Part shown: one piece after another, positions 28,318-37,017 of the stretch | Position numbering within the stretch: position 1 is the stretch's first letter | Layout: the number at the start of each line of letters is the position of its first letter | Origin: Pseudoalteromonas sp. H71 | GTDB lineage: Bacteria; Pseudomonadota; Gammaproteobacteria; Enterobacterales; Alteromonadaceae | Assembly: GCF_001468485.1 (NCBI RefSeq) | Contig: NZ_LODI01000003.1 | Location: forward strand, 63,925-127,924 | Reading direction: 5' to 3' | Length of the DNA: 64,000 nt | Program-made: the position numbers and the translations under genes | The notes under the pieces: generated by a model | Told to the model about the DNA's origin: nothing | The model's input: the letters and a program-made list of their open reading frames with translations, nothing else | The model's database searches: none

Positions 28318-28691
28318 GTGACGACTCCTTTGATGCTGTTGCTAGTGCAAAGCGAAGAGGCATACGGCTTAAACGCCAATTCGTTATTTTTATTTTTGTA
28401 TTAATGCCATTTGATTTATAAAAAAATTGGCATTCACTGCGCTAGCAACAAATTTATTGTGTGTGCTCAAAACTTAAAAGCGATGAGTATTGCCAGCGTC
28501 AGTTCATTAACAATTAGTTAATATTTAACCAGCATGCAAGTTTTTTGTATTAAAAACAAACAATAAATATGTAAAAAGTAGAGAGTTGATTTAGTTTAGC
28601 GTAGAAAAAAGTAGCTAAAATCGAGAGTTAGTAAGGGCTGAGAATGAAATAAGGAGTATGAATAAAAAAAACAAATTTAAAAAAATAAAAA
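28318..28691. other. Intergenic region between coxB and lexA: leader with 12-bp inverted repeat
   Basis: About 375 AT-rich bases without a credible gene. An imperfect 12-bp inverted repeat (TGTTGCTAGTGC at 28337-28348; GCGCTAGCAACA at 28439-28450, 11 of 12 complementary) encloses a smaller one (AATGCCA / TGGCATT at about 28403-28433). It ends close to the coxB ribosome binding site, so it may shape the coxB mRNA leader. The coxB promoter must lie here but no box was certain. Confidence 0.5.
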
Positions 28692-28712
28692 TGCGCACCA
28701 AAATAGTGCGCA
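28692..28712 (-). terminator. Terminator of lexA
   Basis: A perfect 7-bp stem TGCGCAC/GTGCGCA with a 7-base loop is followed on the minus strand by TTTTTATTTTTTT. It lies 20 bases after the lexA stop. Confidence 0.85.
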
Positions 28713-28732
28713 ATTTATAAAATAAGGTAAAG

Positions 28733-29350
28733 CTACATCCAGTCTGCGTTACGAATAACACCCACTGCCAAGCCTTCAATGTTGAATGACTCAGTTTCAA
28801 GGTCGACCTTAATTGGTGCAAACTCGTCATTTTCGGCATGAAGTAATACCTGACGACCTGCCTTTTCAATACGTTTTACTGTTACATCGTCATCAACACG
28901 AGCAACCACAACTTGACCATTTTCAGCCACTTGTGTTTTATGTACAGCAAGTAAGTCGCCATCCATAATGCCTATATCTTTCATACTCATACCATTTACG
29001 CGCAGTAAAAAGTCAGCAGCTGGTTTAAACATTAATGGATCAATTTTACAGTGGCTCTCAACATGCTCTTGCGCCAAAATGGGTGAGCCTGCCGCAACTC
29101 GGCCAATAAGCGGTAAACCTAATTGCTCCGGTTCCTCTTCTTCAACAAGTTGAATCCCTCGGCTTGCGCCTGGCTTCATTTTAATCACCCCTTTTTTGGC
29201 AAGGGCTTTTAAATGTTCTTCAGCGGCATTTGCACTTTTAAACCCTAACGTTTGTGCTATTTCAGCACGTGTAGGCGGCATACCAGTGTCTTTAATAAAC
29301 ACTTTAATTAATTCGAGTATTTGAGCTTGGCGTTTAGTTAATGGGCGCAT
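28733..29350 (-). CDS. lexA: SOS repressor LexA
   Basis: LexA represses DNA damage genes and self-cleaves when RecA is active. The 205-residue protein has an N-terminal winged helix ([45 protein letters not shown]). The cleavage bond is A87-G88 (VAAGSP), and the catalytic dyad is S122 (NGMSMKDIG) and K159 (VTVKRIEK). All key residues are present. Two SOS boxes just upstream show autoregulation. Transcribed alone. Confidence 0.98.
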   Translation of the reverse strand: MRPLTKRQAQILELIKVFIKDTGMPPTRAEIAQTLGFKSANAAEEHLKALAKKGVIKMKPGASRGIQLVEEEEPEQLGLPLIGRVAAGSPILAQEHVESHCKIDPLMFKPAADFLLRVNGMSMKDIGIMDGDLLAVHKTQVAENGQVVVARVDDDVTVKRIEKAGRQVLLHAENDEFAPIKVDLETESFNIEGLAVGVIRNADWM

Positions 29351-29354
29351 ACAA

Positions 29355-29370
29355 CTGGTTTTCCATACAG
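29355..29370 (-). promoter_or_regulatory. LexA (SOS) box 2
   Basis: CTGGTTTTCCATACAG fits the CTG-N10-CAG pattern and is the weaker site. It lies 4 bases upstream of the lexA start codon. Confidence 0.8.
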
Positions 29371-29379
29371 TACATTTAA

Positions 29380-29395
29380 CTGTGAGTATATACAG
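29380..29395 (-). promoter_or_regulatory. LexA (SOS) box 1
   Basis: CTGTGAGTATATACAG (CTGT-N8-ACAG) is a near-perfect SOS box, 25 bases from box 2. The paired layout matches the autoregulated lexA promoter of E. coli. Confidence 0.92.
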
Positions 29396-29526
29396 TTAAA
29401 TAAAAATCGCAAATTTAAATTACCCGTTCAAATAGCCAAATTACTTCCTTACGTGTACATTTTAGGTGCTTTCTAAAATAGCCTATAAAAATAGTAACTT
29501 GCTTCATTAAATTTAAAGGAATCTAT

Positions 29527-29970
29527 ATGAGTATTTGGCATCAACCGATTACATTAGCACTGTGTAAACAATTAGACGAAGGGATTAGTGGCCAAGGTAC
29601 CCTAATGAAAACCATGGGAATAGAAATAACAGAGATAGGCGATGACTACTTAGTCGCAACTATGCCTGCAATCCCTGCACATCATAATCCTATTGGCATG
29701 GTTCATGGCGGCGCTAACGTTGTACTGGCAGAAACGGTAGCCAGCTATGCTGCTAATTTTGTTGTCGATTTCACAAAATTTTACTGTGTTGGGCAAGAAA
29801 TAAGTGCAAGCCATTTAAAGGCTTCTCGTAATGGTACATTAACGGCAACAGCACGCGCATTTCATATTGGAAAACGTAGCTCAGTATGGGAAATAAAAAT
29901 CACAAATAGCCGTAACGAACTGTGCTGCGTATCAAAAATGACCGCAGCAGTTGTTGAACGAAAAGCGTAG
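29527..29970 (+). CDS. Hotdog-fold thioesterase (PaaI/MenI-like)
   Basis: A 147-residue single hotdog domain of the PaaI/YdiI type, which hydrolyses acyl- or aryl-CoA thioesters in the cytoplasm. The motif HHNPIGMVHGGANVVLAETVAS near residue 57 contains the HGG signature and the catalytic acid E68-type position. The substrate (for example 1,4-dihydroxy-2-naphthoyl-CoA) cannot be assigned from sequence. AAAGGAATCTAT precedes the ATG. It is monocistronic and converges on the next hypothetical gene with one base between stops. Confidence 0.88.
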   Translation: MSIWHQPITLALCKQLDEGISGQGTLMKTMGIEITEIGDDYLVATMPAIPAHHNPIGMVHGGANVVLAETVASYAANFVVDFTKFYCVGQEISASHLKASRNGTLTATARAFHIGKRSSVWEIKITNSRNELCCVSKMTAAVVERKA

Positions 29971-29971
29971 G

Positions 29972-30352
29972 TTACTTCTCGAGAGGGTAAATTGTTATTT
30001 CCATACCCGCGCCAATAGCAGATATACGAAGTAGTGTATCTGCATGCAAAGCTTGATTAAAACACTTTGGCGATGTGCCTGACTCAAATCCTATATCAAA
30101 CGTTCTGCGTGAACAGCTTAACCATTGCTTTAATGCATTGCGTGAACACGATTCAATAAGCTCACAAATATGGTTTATTGCTTTGTCTGGTGATTTAACA
30201 TCGCCAGCTACCTCAATACGCGCTAATTGACGGTATTCGTCTTTGTCATAATGTAAAATCGTTGCGACTTTTTTTAGGTCGGCCACCAGCACACTAATAT
30301 CTTGTTTTGACTCAAGCTCTAGATCTACATTTAAAAATTGAATTTCCGACAT
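29972..30352 (-). CDS. Hypothetical protein, soluble, 126 residues
   Basis: I do not recognise this family. The protein is soluble, has no signal peptide or helix-turn-helix, and alternates beta and alpha segments. It starts MSEIQFLNVDLELESKQDI and has a late conserved-looking stretch FDIGFESG...ALHADTLLRISAIG, ending ITIYPLEK. Codon use looks like its neighbours. It converges on the thioesterase and faces a 246-base intergenic region shared with the PepSY gene. The gene is likely real because of its clean start and fit between neighbours. Confidence 0.65.
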   Translation of the reverse strand: MSEIQFLNVDLELESKQDISVLVADLKKVATILHYDKDEYRQLARIEVAGDVKSPDKAINHICELIESCSRNALKQWLSCSRRTFDIGFESGTSPKCFNQALHADTLLRISAIGAGMEITIYPLEK

Positions 30353-30523
30353 TGTTTCGTATTTATCCTCTAATGGTTACCTTGCAAACTTTAACGCAGT
30401 TTTATCGTTATACCAAATCAACACCCTATAAATAGACACTTTATCAGTTAATATTCTTATTTTAGAGTGTTATTGCTACTTACTATTCGCGCTAGTGTGC
30501 TGCAACTCAGTTTTAATGCACTA

Positions 30524-30542
30524 GTGCGACATTTTGTCGCAC
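30524..30542 (+). promoter_or_regulatory. Operator-like palindrome upstream of the PepSY gene
   Basis: GTGCGACATTTTGTCGCAC is a perfect 7-bp inverted repeat with a 5-base spacer, 56 bases before the PepSY start. There is no T run after it, so a protein-binding site is more likely than a terminator. A related half (GCTAGTGTGC) lies 35 bases upstream. The regulator is unknown. Confidence 0.5.
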
Positions 30543-30598
30543 CCACCTTGCCTACCATTCGCGTAAAATGTTTATTAAAAATAATAAGATAAACACCT

Positions 30599-31297
30599 AT
30601 GAAAAAAATATTTAAGCCAGCACGTAAACTTCATAAATGGTTAGGCTACCTATTAGGAATACAAATACTAGCTTGGTTGCTTGGCGGTTTAGTGATGAGC
30701 GCTATTCCGCTTGAAAAAGTACATGGTAAACACCTAGCAACACGCACTCTAGCCAACCCTTTTAAAAGCCATAGTTACGTCGCATCAATTGATGATATCG
30801 CAACCAAAGTAACCAATCCGACTAAAATAACCTTCACACATTTCTTATTCACCCCACTTATAACTGTAACCAGTAAAGACAACCAACAAAGCTTTAATGG
30901 CATTACTGGACAACCATTTAAAGCGCCGAATAAACAGCAAATAATTGCTAATGCGCACGCACATTTACTTATTGATGCTCAACCCGAAAGTACCGCATTA
31001 TTAGCTGTAGGACCACGAGAAAGCGGTTATAAAAAAAATGTATGGCAAGTACAATTTAACGATACATTTAGCACCACCCTCTATTTGTCATCAGATACAG
31101 GCCAAGTGATTACTGTGCGCAGTACACTGTGGCGAATTTTCGACTTTTTTTGGATGCTTCATATTATGGATTATGATGAGCGTGAAAACTTTAATAATCC
31201 TTTATTAATTAGCTTTGCAGCAACCAGTGTACTTTTTTGTTTAAGTGGTTTTTTGCTGCTATTGCAAAATATAAGGATTAAACGCAGTTTTAAATAA
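30599..31297 (+). CDS. PepSY-domain membrane protein
   Basis: A 232-residue protein with the two-helix PepSY-TM plan. The basic N-terminus KKIFKPARKLHKWLGYLLG leads into helix 1 (about 15-35). A periplasmic domain carries a PepSY-like repeat (QIIANAHAHLLI...WQVQFNDTFSTTLYLSSDTGQVI), with WRIFDFFWMLHIMDY before helix 2 (about 205-225). Such proteins are often tied to iron or redox reactions at the inner membrane; a role here is not shown. Transcribed alone behind a palindromic operator-like site. Confidence 0.85.
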   Translation: MKKIFKPARKLHKWLGYLLGIQILAWLLGGLVMSAIPLEKVHGKHLATRTLANPFKSHSYVASIDDIATKVTNPTKITFTHFLFTPLITVTSKDNQQSFNGITGQPFKAPNKQQIIANAHAHLLIDAQPESTALLAVGPRESGYKKNVWQVQFNDTFSTTLYLSSDTGQVITVRSTLWRIFDFFWMLHIMDYDERENFNNPLLISFAATSVLFCLSGFLLLLQNIRIKRSFK

Positions 31298-31353
31298 GTG
31301 TATGTTTGCCTGTTAAGCCAGTAAACTAGGCGCTCCTGTAGTTCACGCATGTG

Positions 31354-32013
31354 ATGGATATGACCCGATTGATTTTGGCCTTACTGGCTTGCTGTGTCTG
31401 TTTTTCGGTATCAAGTAAAGACTTTACTCGTTTCTCTACTGCTAAAAAGCACTTAATAAAAACACTACCGAACAATGCAAAAAGCCTGTATTGCGGTTGT
31501 GATATTAAAAAACAAGGTAAAAAACTAGTGCCAGATCCAACGGGTTGTGGCTATGTACCACGTAATACGTTCACGCGCTCTGGCAAAATAAATCAGCGCG
31601 CTTTACGTATTGAATGGGAGCACATAGTGCCGGCATGGGAGTTTGGCCATCAACTACAATGTTGGCAAAACGGCGGGCGAAAAAATTGCCGTAAGGTCAG
31701 TGCTAAATTTAGGAAGATGGAAGCCGACATAAACAATTTAGCCCCCGCCATTGGCGAAATAAACGCTGACCGTTCTAATTACCGCTTTGGTATGCTGGGT
31801 GAGCCCGCGACCCAATATGGCCAATGTAATGTAAAAGTAAACTTTAAACAACGCGTTGTAGAGCCTCCGCTTTATGCCCGAAAACAAATTGCCGACGCCT
31901 ATGCTTACATGCAAAAAACGTATGGTTTAAAAATTTCAAAACAACAACAAAAACTCTTTAATGCCTGGCAAAAACAAGACCTAGCACTAAAAAACACGAC
32001 CAATAAACTGTAA
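31354..32013 (+). CDS. Endonuclease I (EndA/NucM family), exported
   Basis: A periplasmic or secreted non-specific DNase of 219 residues. The signal peptide is LILALLACCVCFSVSS. The catalytic ββα-metal site is EWEHIVPAWEFGHQ (general-base His) with NNLAPAIGEINADRSNYRF, the conserved Asn-metal ligand region. Paired cysteines (CGCD, CQ, CR) suggest disulfides, as in Vibrio Vvn. The start is uncertain: GTG at 31351, ATG at 31354 (used) or ATG at 31360. May serve DNA uptake as nutrient. Confidence 0.92.
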   Translation: MDMTRLILALLACCVCFSVSSKDFTRFSTAKKHLIKTLPNNAKSLYCGCDIKKQGKKLVPDPTGCGYVPRNTFTRSGKINQRALRIEWEHIVPAWEFGHQLQCWQNGGRKNCRKVSAKFRKMEADINNLAPAIGEINADRSNYRFGMLGEPATQYGQCNVKVNFKQRVVEPPLYARKQIADAYAYMQKTYGLKISKQQQKLFNAWQKQDLALKNTTNKL

Positions 32014-32160
32014 TAGCGCCTATCCACTAATAAAGAAATTCAAGCTCCTGCTTTGCAAATAAAAATGACACACTTATTTACATAAAGAAAAAGCTAAACG
32101 TTGAATAAATAATCAGGTGTTGTAGTATTTTAAATAACTTATTTACAGGAAGTACTTAGC

Positions 32161-33777
32161 ATGTTTAAAAACAACACACTATCGCTTGCAATTATCAGCG
32201 TGCTCTCAGCTTTTGCTTTAACAGGTTGTGGTGGAGGCGGAGGTAGCAACAATACACCATCTCCTGTCACGCCACCAACAAGTAGCACACCGACATGGAC
32301 TGCTGGTGTATTTGAACCGTCAGACGAACTTAAAAACTTTTGTGAAACACCGCGCACAGGTAACGATCCGTTTAATAATAACCAACCATACCCAGACCAA
32401 GCTGGTTCAGCCTTATACGAAAAACTATGGCTTCGTTCATGGAGCGACGAAACATACCTTTGGTATGATGAAATTACCGATAACAACCCTGAATCGTTCG
32501 ATACCGTGGCTGACTATTTTGCTCAACTAAAAACTGAAGAACTAACCGATTCGGGTGCTAAAAAAGATAACTTTCATTTTTCAGAACCCTCTGAAGATTA
32601 CTTCCAAGAAGCACAGTCGGGCGTCACTTCTGGCTATGGTATTAACTGGGCATTTATTGGTGATTCAGCCGATAGAATTTTACGTGTTGCTTACCTTGAA
32701 GATAACTCTCCAGCAAGCCAAATTGGCTTTCAACGAGGCGATACCGTACTTGAAGTTGATGGTGTGAGTATTAATACCAATACCCAAGCAGGCATAGACA
32801 CTTTAAACGAAGGCTTGTTTAGCCCAACCAACGGTGACTCACATACAATTGTTGTACGCAGTAACGACGGCACGGAAAAAACGTTTAATGTCACTGCAGG
32901 TAACATCGAACAAACTCCAGTTCAAAATGTAAAAACAATTGTAACAAGCAATAACACGCGCGTTGGGTATATGCAGTTTAATAGTCACATAGGTATTGCC
33001 CAAGAAGGACTCATTGATGCAGTAGATAAGTTTAGAACCGATAACGTGGACGAACTCGTTATTGATTTTAGATACAACGGCGGTGGTTTATTAGCACTGT
33101 CTTCGCAGCTTGCATATATGGTGGCGGGGAGCGCCAATGTACAAAACCGTTTTTACTATCAAACGCAACAAAATGATAAACAGCCTGTTGATTCTCCATT
33201 CCCGTTTATTGACGAAGAAATAGACTACTCAACGTTTTTCAGTACTGGCGATAAATTACCTGATTTAAACTTATCTAAAGTGTATGTATTAAGTACATCA
33301 GGTACCTGTTCAGCCTCTGAAGCGTTTGTAAATGGCTTAAAAGGGATAGATGCAGAGGTGATACTTATTGGCGATACAACCTGTGGTAAACCATACGGAT
33401 TTACGCCTACACACAACTGTGGAACAACCTACTACACCATTCAATTTAGTGGCGTTAACAGCAAAGGCTTTGGTGAATATGCCGCTGGCTTTACCCCTAC
33501 ACCAACGCCACAATTTAATGCCGATGTACAAGGGTGTGTTGTTAACGACGACTTTGATAATCAACTTGGTGATAGCAACGAAGCTTTACTATCTACGGCA
33601 CTTTTTCATATAGATAATAACGGTGAGTGCCCAATCACAACAACAGTCGCTAATAGTAAAGTAGATGTACCAAGCTTTGCTGTAACTAGCGAAAAACTGC
33701 AGCCTTTAAACGCACCAAATGAGCTCACTGGCGGTAACATGGACCTAACATGGCCTACGTTGTCTAAGGAGCAATAA
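32161..33777 (+). CDS. S41 family C-terminal processing-type peptidase, lipoprotein
   Basis: A 538-residue exported protease anchored as a lipoprotein (ALTGCGG, followed by a Gly/Ser/Pro/Thr linker). An N-terminal helical cap (WSDETYLWYDEI) precedes a PDZ domain (about 180-255, SPASQIGFQRGDTVLEVDGVS). The S41 catalytic core has S384 (TSGTCSASEAF) and K410 (DTTCGKPYG), the Ser-Lys dyad 26 residues apart. Paired cysteines (C383/C408 region and others) are unusual and may form a disulfide next to the active site. A small lipoprotein gene follows with a TAATG overlap. Confidence 0.9.
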   Translation: MFKNNTLSLAIISVLSAFALTGCGGGGGSNNTPSPVTPPTSSTPTWTAGVFEPSDELKNFCETPRTGNDPFNNNQPYPDQAGSALYEKLWLRSWSDETYLWYDEITDNNPESFDTVADYFAQLKTEELTDSGAKKDNFHFSEPSEDYFQEAQSGVTSGYGINWAFIGDSADRILRVAYLEDNSPASQIGFQRGDTVLEVDGVSINTNTQAGIDTLNEGLFSPTNGDSHTIVVRSNDGTEKTFNVTAGNIEQTPVQNVKTIVTSNNTRVGYMQFNSHIGIAQEGLIDAVDKFRTDNVDELVIDFRYNGGGLLALSSQLAYMVAGSANVQNRFYYQTQQNDKQPVDSPFPFIDEEIDYSTFFSTGDKLPDLNLSKVYVLSTSGTCSASEAFVNGLKGIDAEVILIGDTTCGKPYGFTPTHNCGTTYYTIQFSGVNSKGFGEYAAGFTPTPTPQFNADVQGCVVNDDFDNQLGDSNEALLSTALFHIDNNGECPITTTVANSKVDVPSFAVTSEKLQPLNAPNELTGGNMDLTWPTLSKEQ

Positions 33778-34148
33778 TGGTAAAGTTACTGGCAATACTC
33801 ACTGTATTAATTAGCCTTGGGGGGTGTAATAGTATGAGTAATGCCGTTGCAAAACCTGCGCTTTTAACAGAGGTTAACTCAGGCGTTATTACTGTGCTAC
33901 AACAGGCCATTATAAAAGCCAAAGGTGGCACGCTAGTTACACTTGCCGACACTGTGTTTACCAAACGTAGCGAGCTTTTGCTAAGCCATGGAAATAGTAA
34001 AGATCCAAATGGCATGCCCATAATGGGCGCGCATAATATAAAGTCTGAAAAATTTGTTTTACAAATAATCGGCGAGCAGTGCGTGCTTTATTATCCTAAA
34101 AAAGATATGTCTATTGAGCTTAAAAACGTAAGTTGTAAAGCGCAATAA
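33777..34148 (+). CDS. Small putative lipoprotein of unknown function
   Basis: A 123-residue protein with a lipobox (LISLGGC) and a short mature domain (VITVLQQAIIKAKGGTLVTLADTVFTKRSELLLSH...). I do not recognise the family. Its ATG overlaps the S41 peptidase stop by one base (TAATG), so the two are translationally coupled and may act together at the outer membrane. A strong terminator follows. Two cysteines in the mature part (QCVLYY; NVSCKAQ) could pair. Confidence 0.75.
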   Translation: MVKLLAILTVLISLGGCNSMSNAVAKPALLTEVNSGVITVLQQAIIKAKGGTLVTLADTVFTKRSELLLSHGNSKDPNGMPIMGAHNIKSEKFVLQIIGEQCVLYYPKKDMSIELKNVSCKAQ

Positions 34149-34160
34149 AATACTATTAAA

Positions 34161-34200
34161 AAGGCACACAGCATTAATACTGTGTGCCTTTATCATTTTT
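34161..34200 (+). terminator. Bidirectional terminator between the S41 operon and hmp
   Basis: A perfect 11-bp stem AAGGCACACAG/CTGTGTGCCTT with an 8-base loop has T-rich flanks on both strands. It serves the small lipoprotein gene (+) and hmp (-). Confidence 0.9.
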
Positions 34201-34208
34201 CACTTGGT

Positions 34209-35390
34209 TTATAAGTCTTGATGCGGACCAAACACTTCGTAATGAATATGCTCATTTTTAACGCCTAGTGCCAGTAACTGGCTTTTCACAAACGCCATAA
34301 ACCCAGCGGGGCCACATAAGTAAAAATTGCCATTTGTAAGAGGTAACTGTGTTTTTATGGCTGTTAAATCCATTAACCCAGTAAAATCAGCCCCATCACT
34401 GCTTTGATTAAACCACGTCATAGTTTGCAAACAGTTATAAACCGTACTTAATTCATTTAAATAGTGTGCAAACGAGTGCTGTTGAGTATTTTCGCACGCA
34501 TGTAAATATAGAATGTCGTGATTAGGGTTATCGCTTAATAACGTTTCGAGCATAGCAAGCATTGGCGTTTGCCCAACACCTGCTGAAATAAGTACCGTCG
34601 GTTGAGTGCTATTGCGTAAAAAGAAATCACCTGCAGGCGGGTATAGTTCAACTATGTCACCTTGAGCTAGTGAGTGTAAATAATTAGACACCATACCAGG
34701 CTTTGGCTGTAGCTCTTTTTTAACACTAATACGGTAGTTTTTACCGTTACTTTTTTGCGAAATAGAATACTGGCGAATTTCTTCATATTCAGCGCCCTCT
34801 GGCTTAACTTTAATACCTAAATATTGGCCAGGTTTATGGGTAATAACCGCTTCGCCATCAACCGGCGTAAGTGTAAAGCTTGTTACTAGCTCAGATTCAA
34901 CTTGCTTGTTGGTTATTTCAAATTGGCGAGTACCGGCCCAACCACCCAGTGTGTTTTTACTGTGTTCATACAAAGCCGCTTCTTCGGTAATACAAATATC
35001 AGCAAGCAATGCGTAAGCTTCACGCCATGCGTATTCTACATCTGGCGTAAATTGATCAGGAATAAGCTCTTTTAAGGTGCCAATTAAATGAGCACCAACA
35101 ATGGGGTAGTGCTCTGGTAAAATATTTAAACTGGTGTGTTTATGATTAATGCGCGCTAATGCCTCTTTTAACACCGCTAAGTTATCAATATTTTGGGCGT
35201 ATGCCGCTAATGCGTTAAACAAAGCAAATTGCTGGCGGCCGGTGTTTTGATTCGCCATATTAAAAATATTTTTAAGCTCTGGGTTATGGCTAAACAAACG
35301 CTTATAAAAATGATCGGTAACAACCGTGCCGGCTTGCGCTAATAACGGAACGGTGCTTTTAACAATCTCAATGGTTTTATCAGATAACAT
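34209..35390 (-). CDS. hmp: Flavohemoglobin (nitric oxide dioxygenase)
   Basis: Hmp turns nitric oxide and oxygen into nitrate. The 393-residue protein has the globin domain (1-140; ITDHFY-type distal part VVTDHFYKRLF and the proximal region HLIGTLKELIP), an FAD domain with IRQYSISQ, and an NAD domain with ISAGVGQTPMLAML and the C-terminal YEVFGPH. All three domains are whole. The ATG with CAGGAA upstream gives the usual N-terminus MLSDKTIEIV; a longer frame adds ten residues. It is the last gene of the NorR-linked unit, 20 bases after nnrS. Confidence 0.96.
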   Translation of the reverse strand: MLSDKTIEIVKSTVPLLAQAGTVVTDHFYKRLFSHNPELKNIFNMANQNTGRQQFALFNALAAYAQNIDNLAVLKEALARINHKHTSLNILPEHYPIVGAHLIGTLKELIPDQFTPDVEYAWREAYALLADICITEEAALYEHSKNTLGGWAGTRQFEITNKQVESELVTSFTLTPVDGEAVITHKPGQYLGIKVKPEGAEYEEIRQYSISQKSNGKNYRISVKKELQPKPGMVSNYLHSLAQGDIVELYPPAGDFFLRNSTQPTVLISAGVGQTPMLAMLETLLSDNPNHDILYLHACENTQQHSFAHYLNELSTVYNCLQTMTWFNQSSDGADFTGLMDLTAIKTQLPLTNGNFYLCGPAGFMAFVKSQLLALGVKNEHIHYEVFGPHQDL

Positions 35391-35410
35391 AATGTATTCC
35401 TGTAGGTAAA

Positions 35411-36643
35411 CTAACCACAACGCCCATCAACACGACGCCGCGTTAATATAGGTGTGCAGTAAATTAAAAATAACAAAAAAGCCACTAACCACAGCAAAGC
35501 ACTTACCTGCCAAGCAAAGTGTGGCCCAATAATTAAGGGGAGTATTGAGCGAGTAATAGCTGCCACCAGCACAAGAGCAAAAGCAACAGATATATAATTA
35601 GGGGTGCTAAGCGTACGCCCTGTATGACCAAGCGATACACGGGTCATCATGGCTAAAATCATCATCCCTATTGTGCCAATAGTGATAAGATGGAGCGCAT
35701 CTTTGAAGGGTATTACGCTTGTGTAAAAGCTAAATGCAATCATCATCAAGCCAACACCTAAAGCAAGATAAGAAAAATGCAGAGACCATAATAAAGGCAC
35801 TTTTAGCACTTTTGCGTTCCACCAAAACCCTGATCGAATTAAGTGAAGCGCAGCAACTATTGCAACAATTAATGCAGGGCTAATTGAGCTTAAAAATAAC
35901 TTACTGATAAAAAATAAAGTAATTGCCAATATTGATAAATACAGCAGTGCTTTATCAATTTTAGGAGTGCGTGTTTGCTCGCTAAGCAATAAACCTTTAG
36001 CAGTAAAAAAGGGAAGCACCCTTCCAGCAACAATGCCTACCAGTAAGCTAATAACGAGTACAGCGGTGTCAACCACAGCCAAAGCAAGCTGCATGTTGTT
36101 ATTTAAAACAAGTAATAAATAAAGTGTATTGAGGGAGCACAACACACTTAAAATAGCTAAAAACTGATAGTTATTTTTACTGCGTGCTTTTAACAGCATA
36201 TTAGCCAGCGCCGCAATTGCACCTATCCACCATACTAGCTGCAGCACAATAACAGCCAATAAATTAATATTGGCAAAATCTGGCAGCACAATAAAAAAAG
36301 CTAAACGAGCAATTACCCATATTAAAGTAAGTAGCATAAGTGCTTTGCCACTTATACTTCCAATGCCCGTCCATGTTTGTGCCGCCGTAAGTAAAAAACC
36401 TACAGCAACCACTCCTGCAAAGCCAAACAGCATTTCGTGCGCGTGCCAAAATGTAGCTGGTATGGTTAAGTGCCAACTAGCATGGCCTGATAAAATAAGT
36501 AACCAATACCCTATCGAGAAAAATGCCAGCAAACCGCCGGCTAAAAAGTAAGGTCTAAATGCAAGCAGCCATAACGGCCATTTAGTTACGTGATGGATAG
36601 CTATGTGCGCTGGCATTGGCTCGGTTAAATTTAGTGGGCGCAT
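35411..36643 (-). CDS. nnrS: NnrS family heme-copper membrane protein
   Basis: NnrS proteins are 12-helix membrane proteins that relieve nitrosative stress, especially damage to iron pools. The 410-residue protein has the family start LWLLAFRPYFLAGG, histidines in FWHAHEMLFGFAG and GILPFFT-like VLPFFTAKG, ALHLITIGTIGMMILAMMTRVSLGHTGR, and WQVSALLWLVAF. The start is set by the TAATG overlap with the upstream small gene and AGGAAG upstream. It sits between that gene and hmp, matching nnrS-hmp control by NorR in Vibrio. Confidence 0.94.
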   Translation of the reverse strand: MRPLNLTEPMPAHIAIHHVTKWPLWLLAFRPYFLAGGLLAFFSIGYWLLILSGHASWHLTIPATFWHAHEMLFGFAGVVAVGFLLTAAQTWTGIGSISGKALMLLTLIWVIARLAFFIVLPDFANINLLAVIVLQLVWWIGAIAALANMLLKARSKNNYQFLAILSVLCSLNTLYLLLVLNNNMQLALAVVDTAVLVISLLVGIVAGRVLPFFTAKGLLLSEQTRTPKIDKALLYLSILAITLFFISKLFLSSISPALIVAIVAALHLIRSGFWWNAKVLKVPLLWSLHFSYLALGVGLMMIAFSFYTSVIPFKDALHLITIGTIGMMILAMMTRVSLGHTGRTLSTPNYISVAFALVLVAAITRSILPLIIGPHFAWQVSALLWLVAFLLFLIYCTPILTRRRVDGRCG

Positions 36644-36912
36644 TAGCGTACTTCCTGCCCTAAACCATGTTGAGCAACACAACGCAGCACATAACTAACT
36701 TTTAAAATAGCTGCCACTACAATAGTGCTAATATGTGCTGATATTTGTACCTGCATCGAAAAGTACTCTGCATAGGAGTAGCTAATTAAAATACTTACAA
36801 CTATACAAATAAAGCTCAACCCTAATACGGCATTAGCAGTAAATAAAAGCGATTCAAAAAATGAGCCTAACTCAACATTGTTGCTTACATTATTTATTGT
36901 AAGTGTGTCCAT
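36643..36912 (-). CDS. Small membrane protein coupled to nnrS
   Basis: An 89-residue protein with two or three hydrophobic helices (about 22-50 and 60-80) and no family I recognise. The chosen ATG has GAGGTAGTT directly before it (GAGG five bases away); an upstream ATG would add six residues without a ribosome site. Its stop overlaps the nnrS start. It is the first gene of the proposed NorR-regulated unit, just behind the sigma-54-like promoter, so a role in NO response is likely by position. Confidence 0.75.
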   Translation of the reverse strand: MDTLTINNVSNNVELGSFFESLLFTANAVLGLSFICIVVSILISYSYAEYFSMQVQISAHISTIVVAAILKVSYVLRCVAQHGLGQEVR

Positions 36913-36946
36913 AACTACCTCAGTAACCATTAACGTTACTTAGCTA

Positions 36947-36964
36947 TTACACATACTGTGCCAA
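36947..36964 (-). promoter_or_regulatory. Sigma-54-type promoter candidate for the nnrS-hmp unit
   Basis: On the minus strand TTGGCACAGTATGTGTA matches the -24 element TGGCAC perfectly and the -12 element (TTGC) only in part (GTGT). Transcription would start about 25 bases before the first ATG. NorR works with sigma-54, which supports the call; the weak -12 keeps confidence moderate. Confidence 0.55.
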
Positions 36965-37017
36965 TAAAATAAAGCATTACTATTCAGCAGGTTAAATATA
37001 ACCACTTTACAAAATGA

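Noticed and set aside
28615..28869. An 84-codon minus-strand frame over the 3' end of lexA and its terminator
   Set aside because: Passes through the lexA terminator and out of frame lexA sequence; hydrophobic end comes from A/T-rich DNA.
36923..36939. GTAAC-N7-GTTAC inverted repeat as an extra NorR site
   Set aside because: Does not fit GT-N7-AC and lies downstream of the proposed promoter; probably chance.
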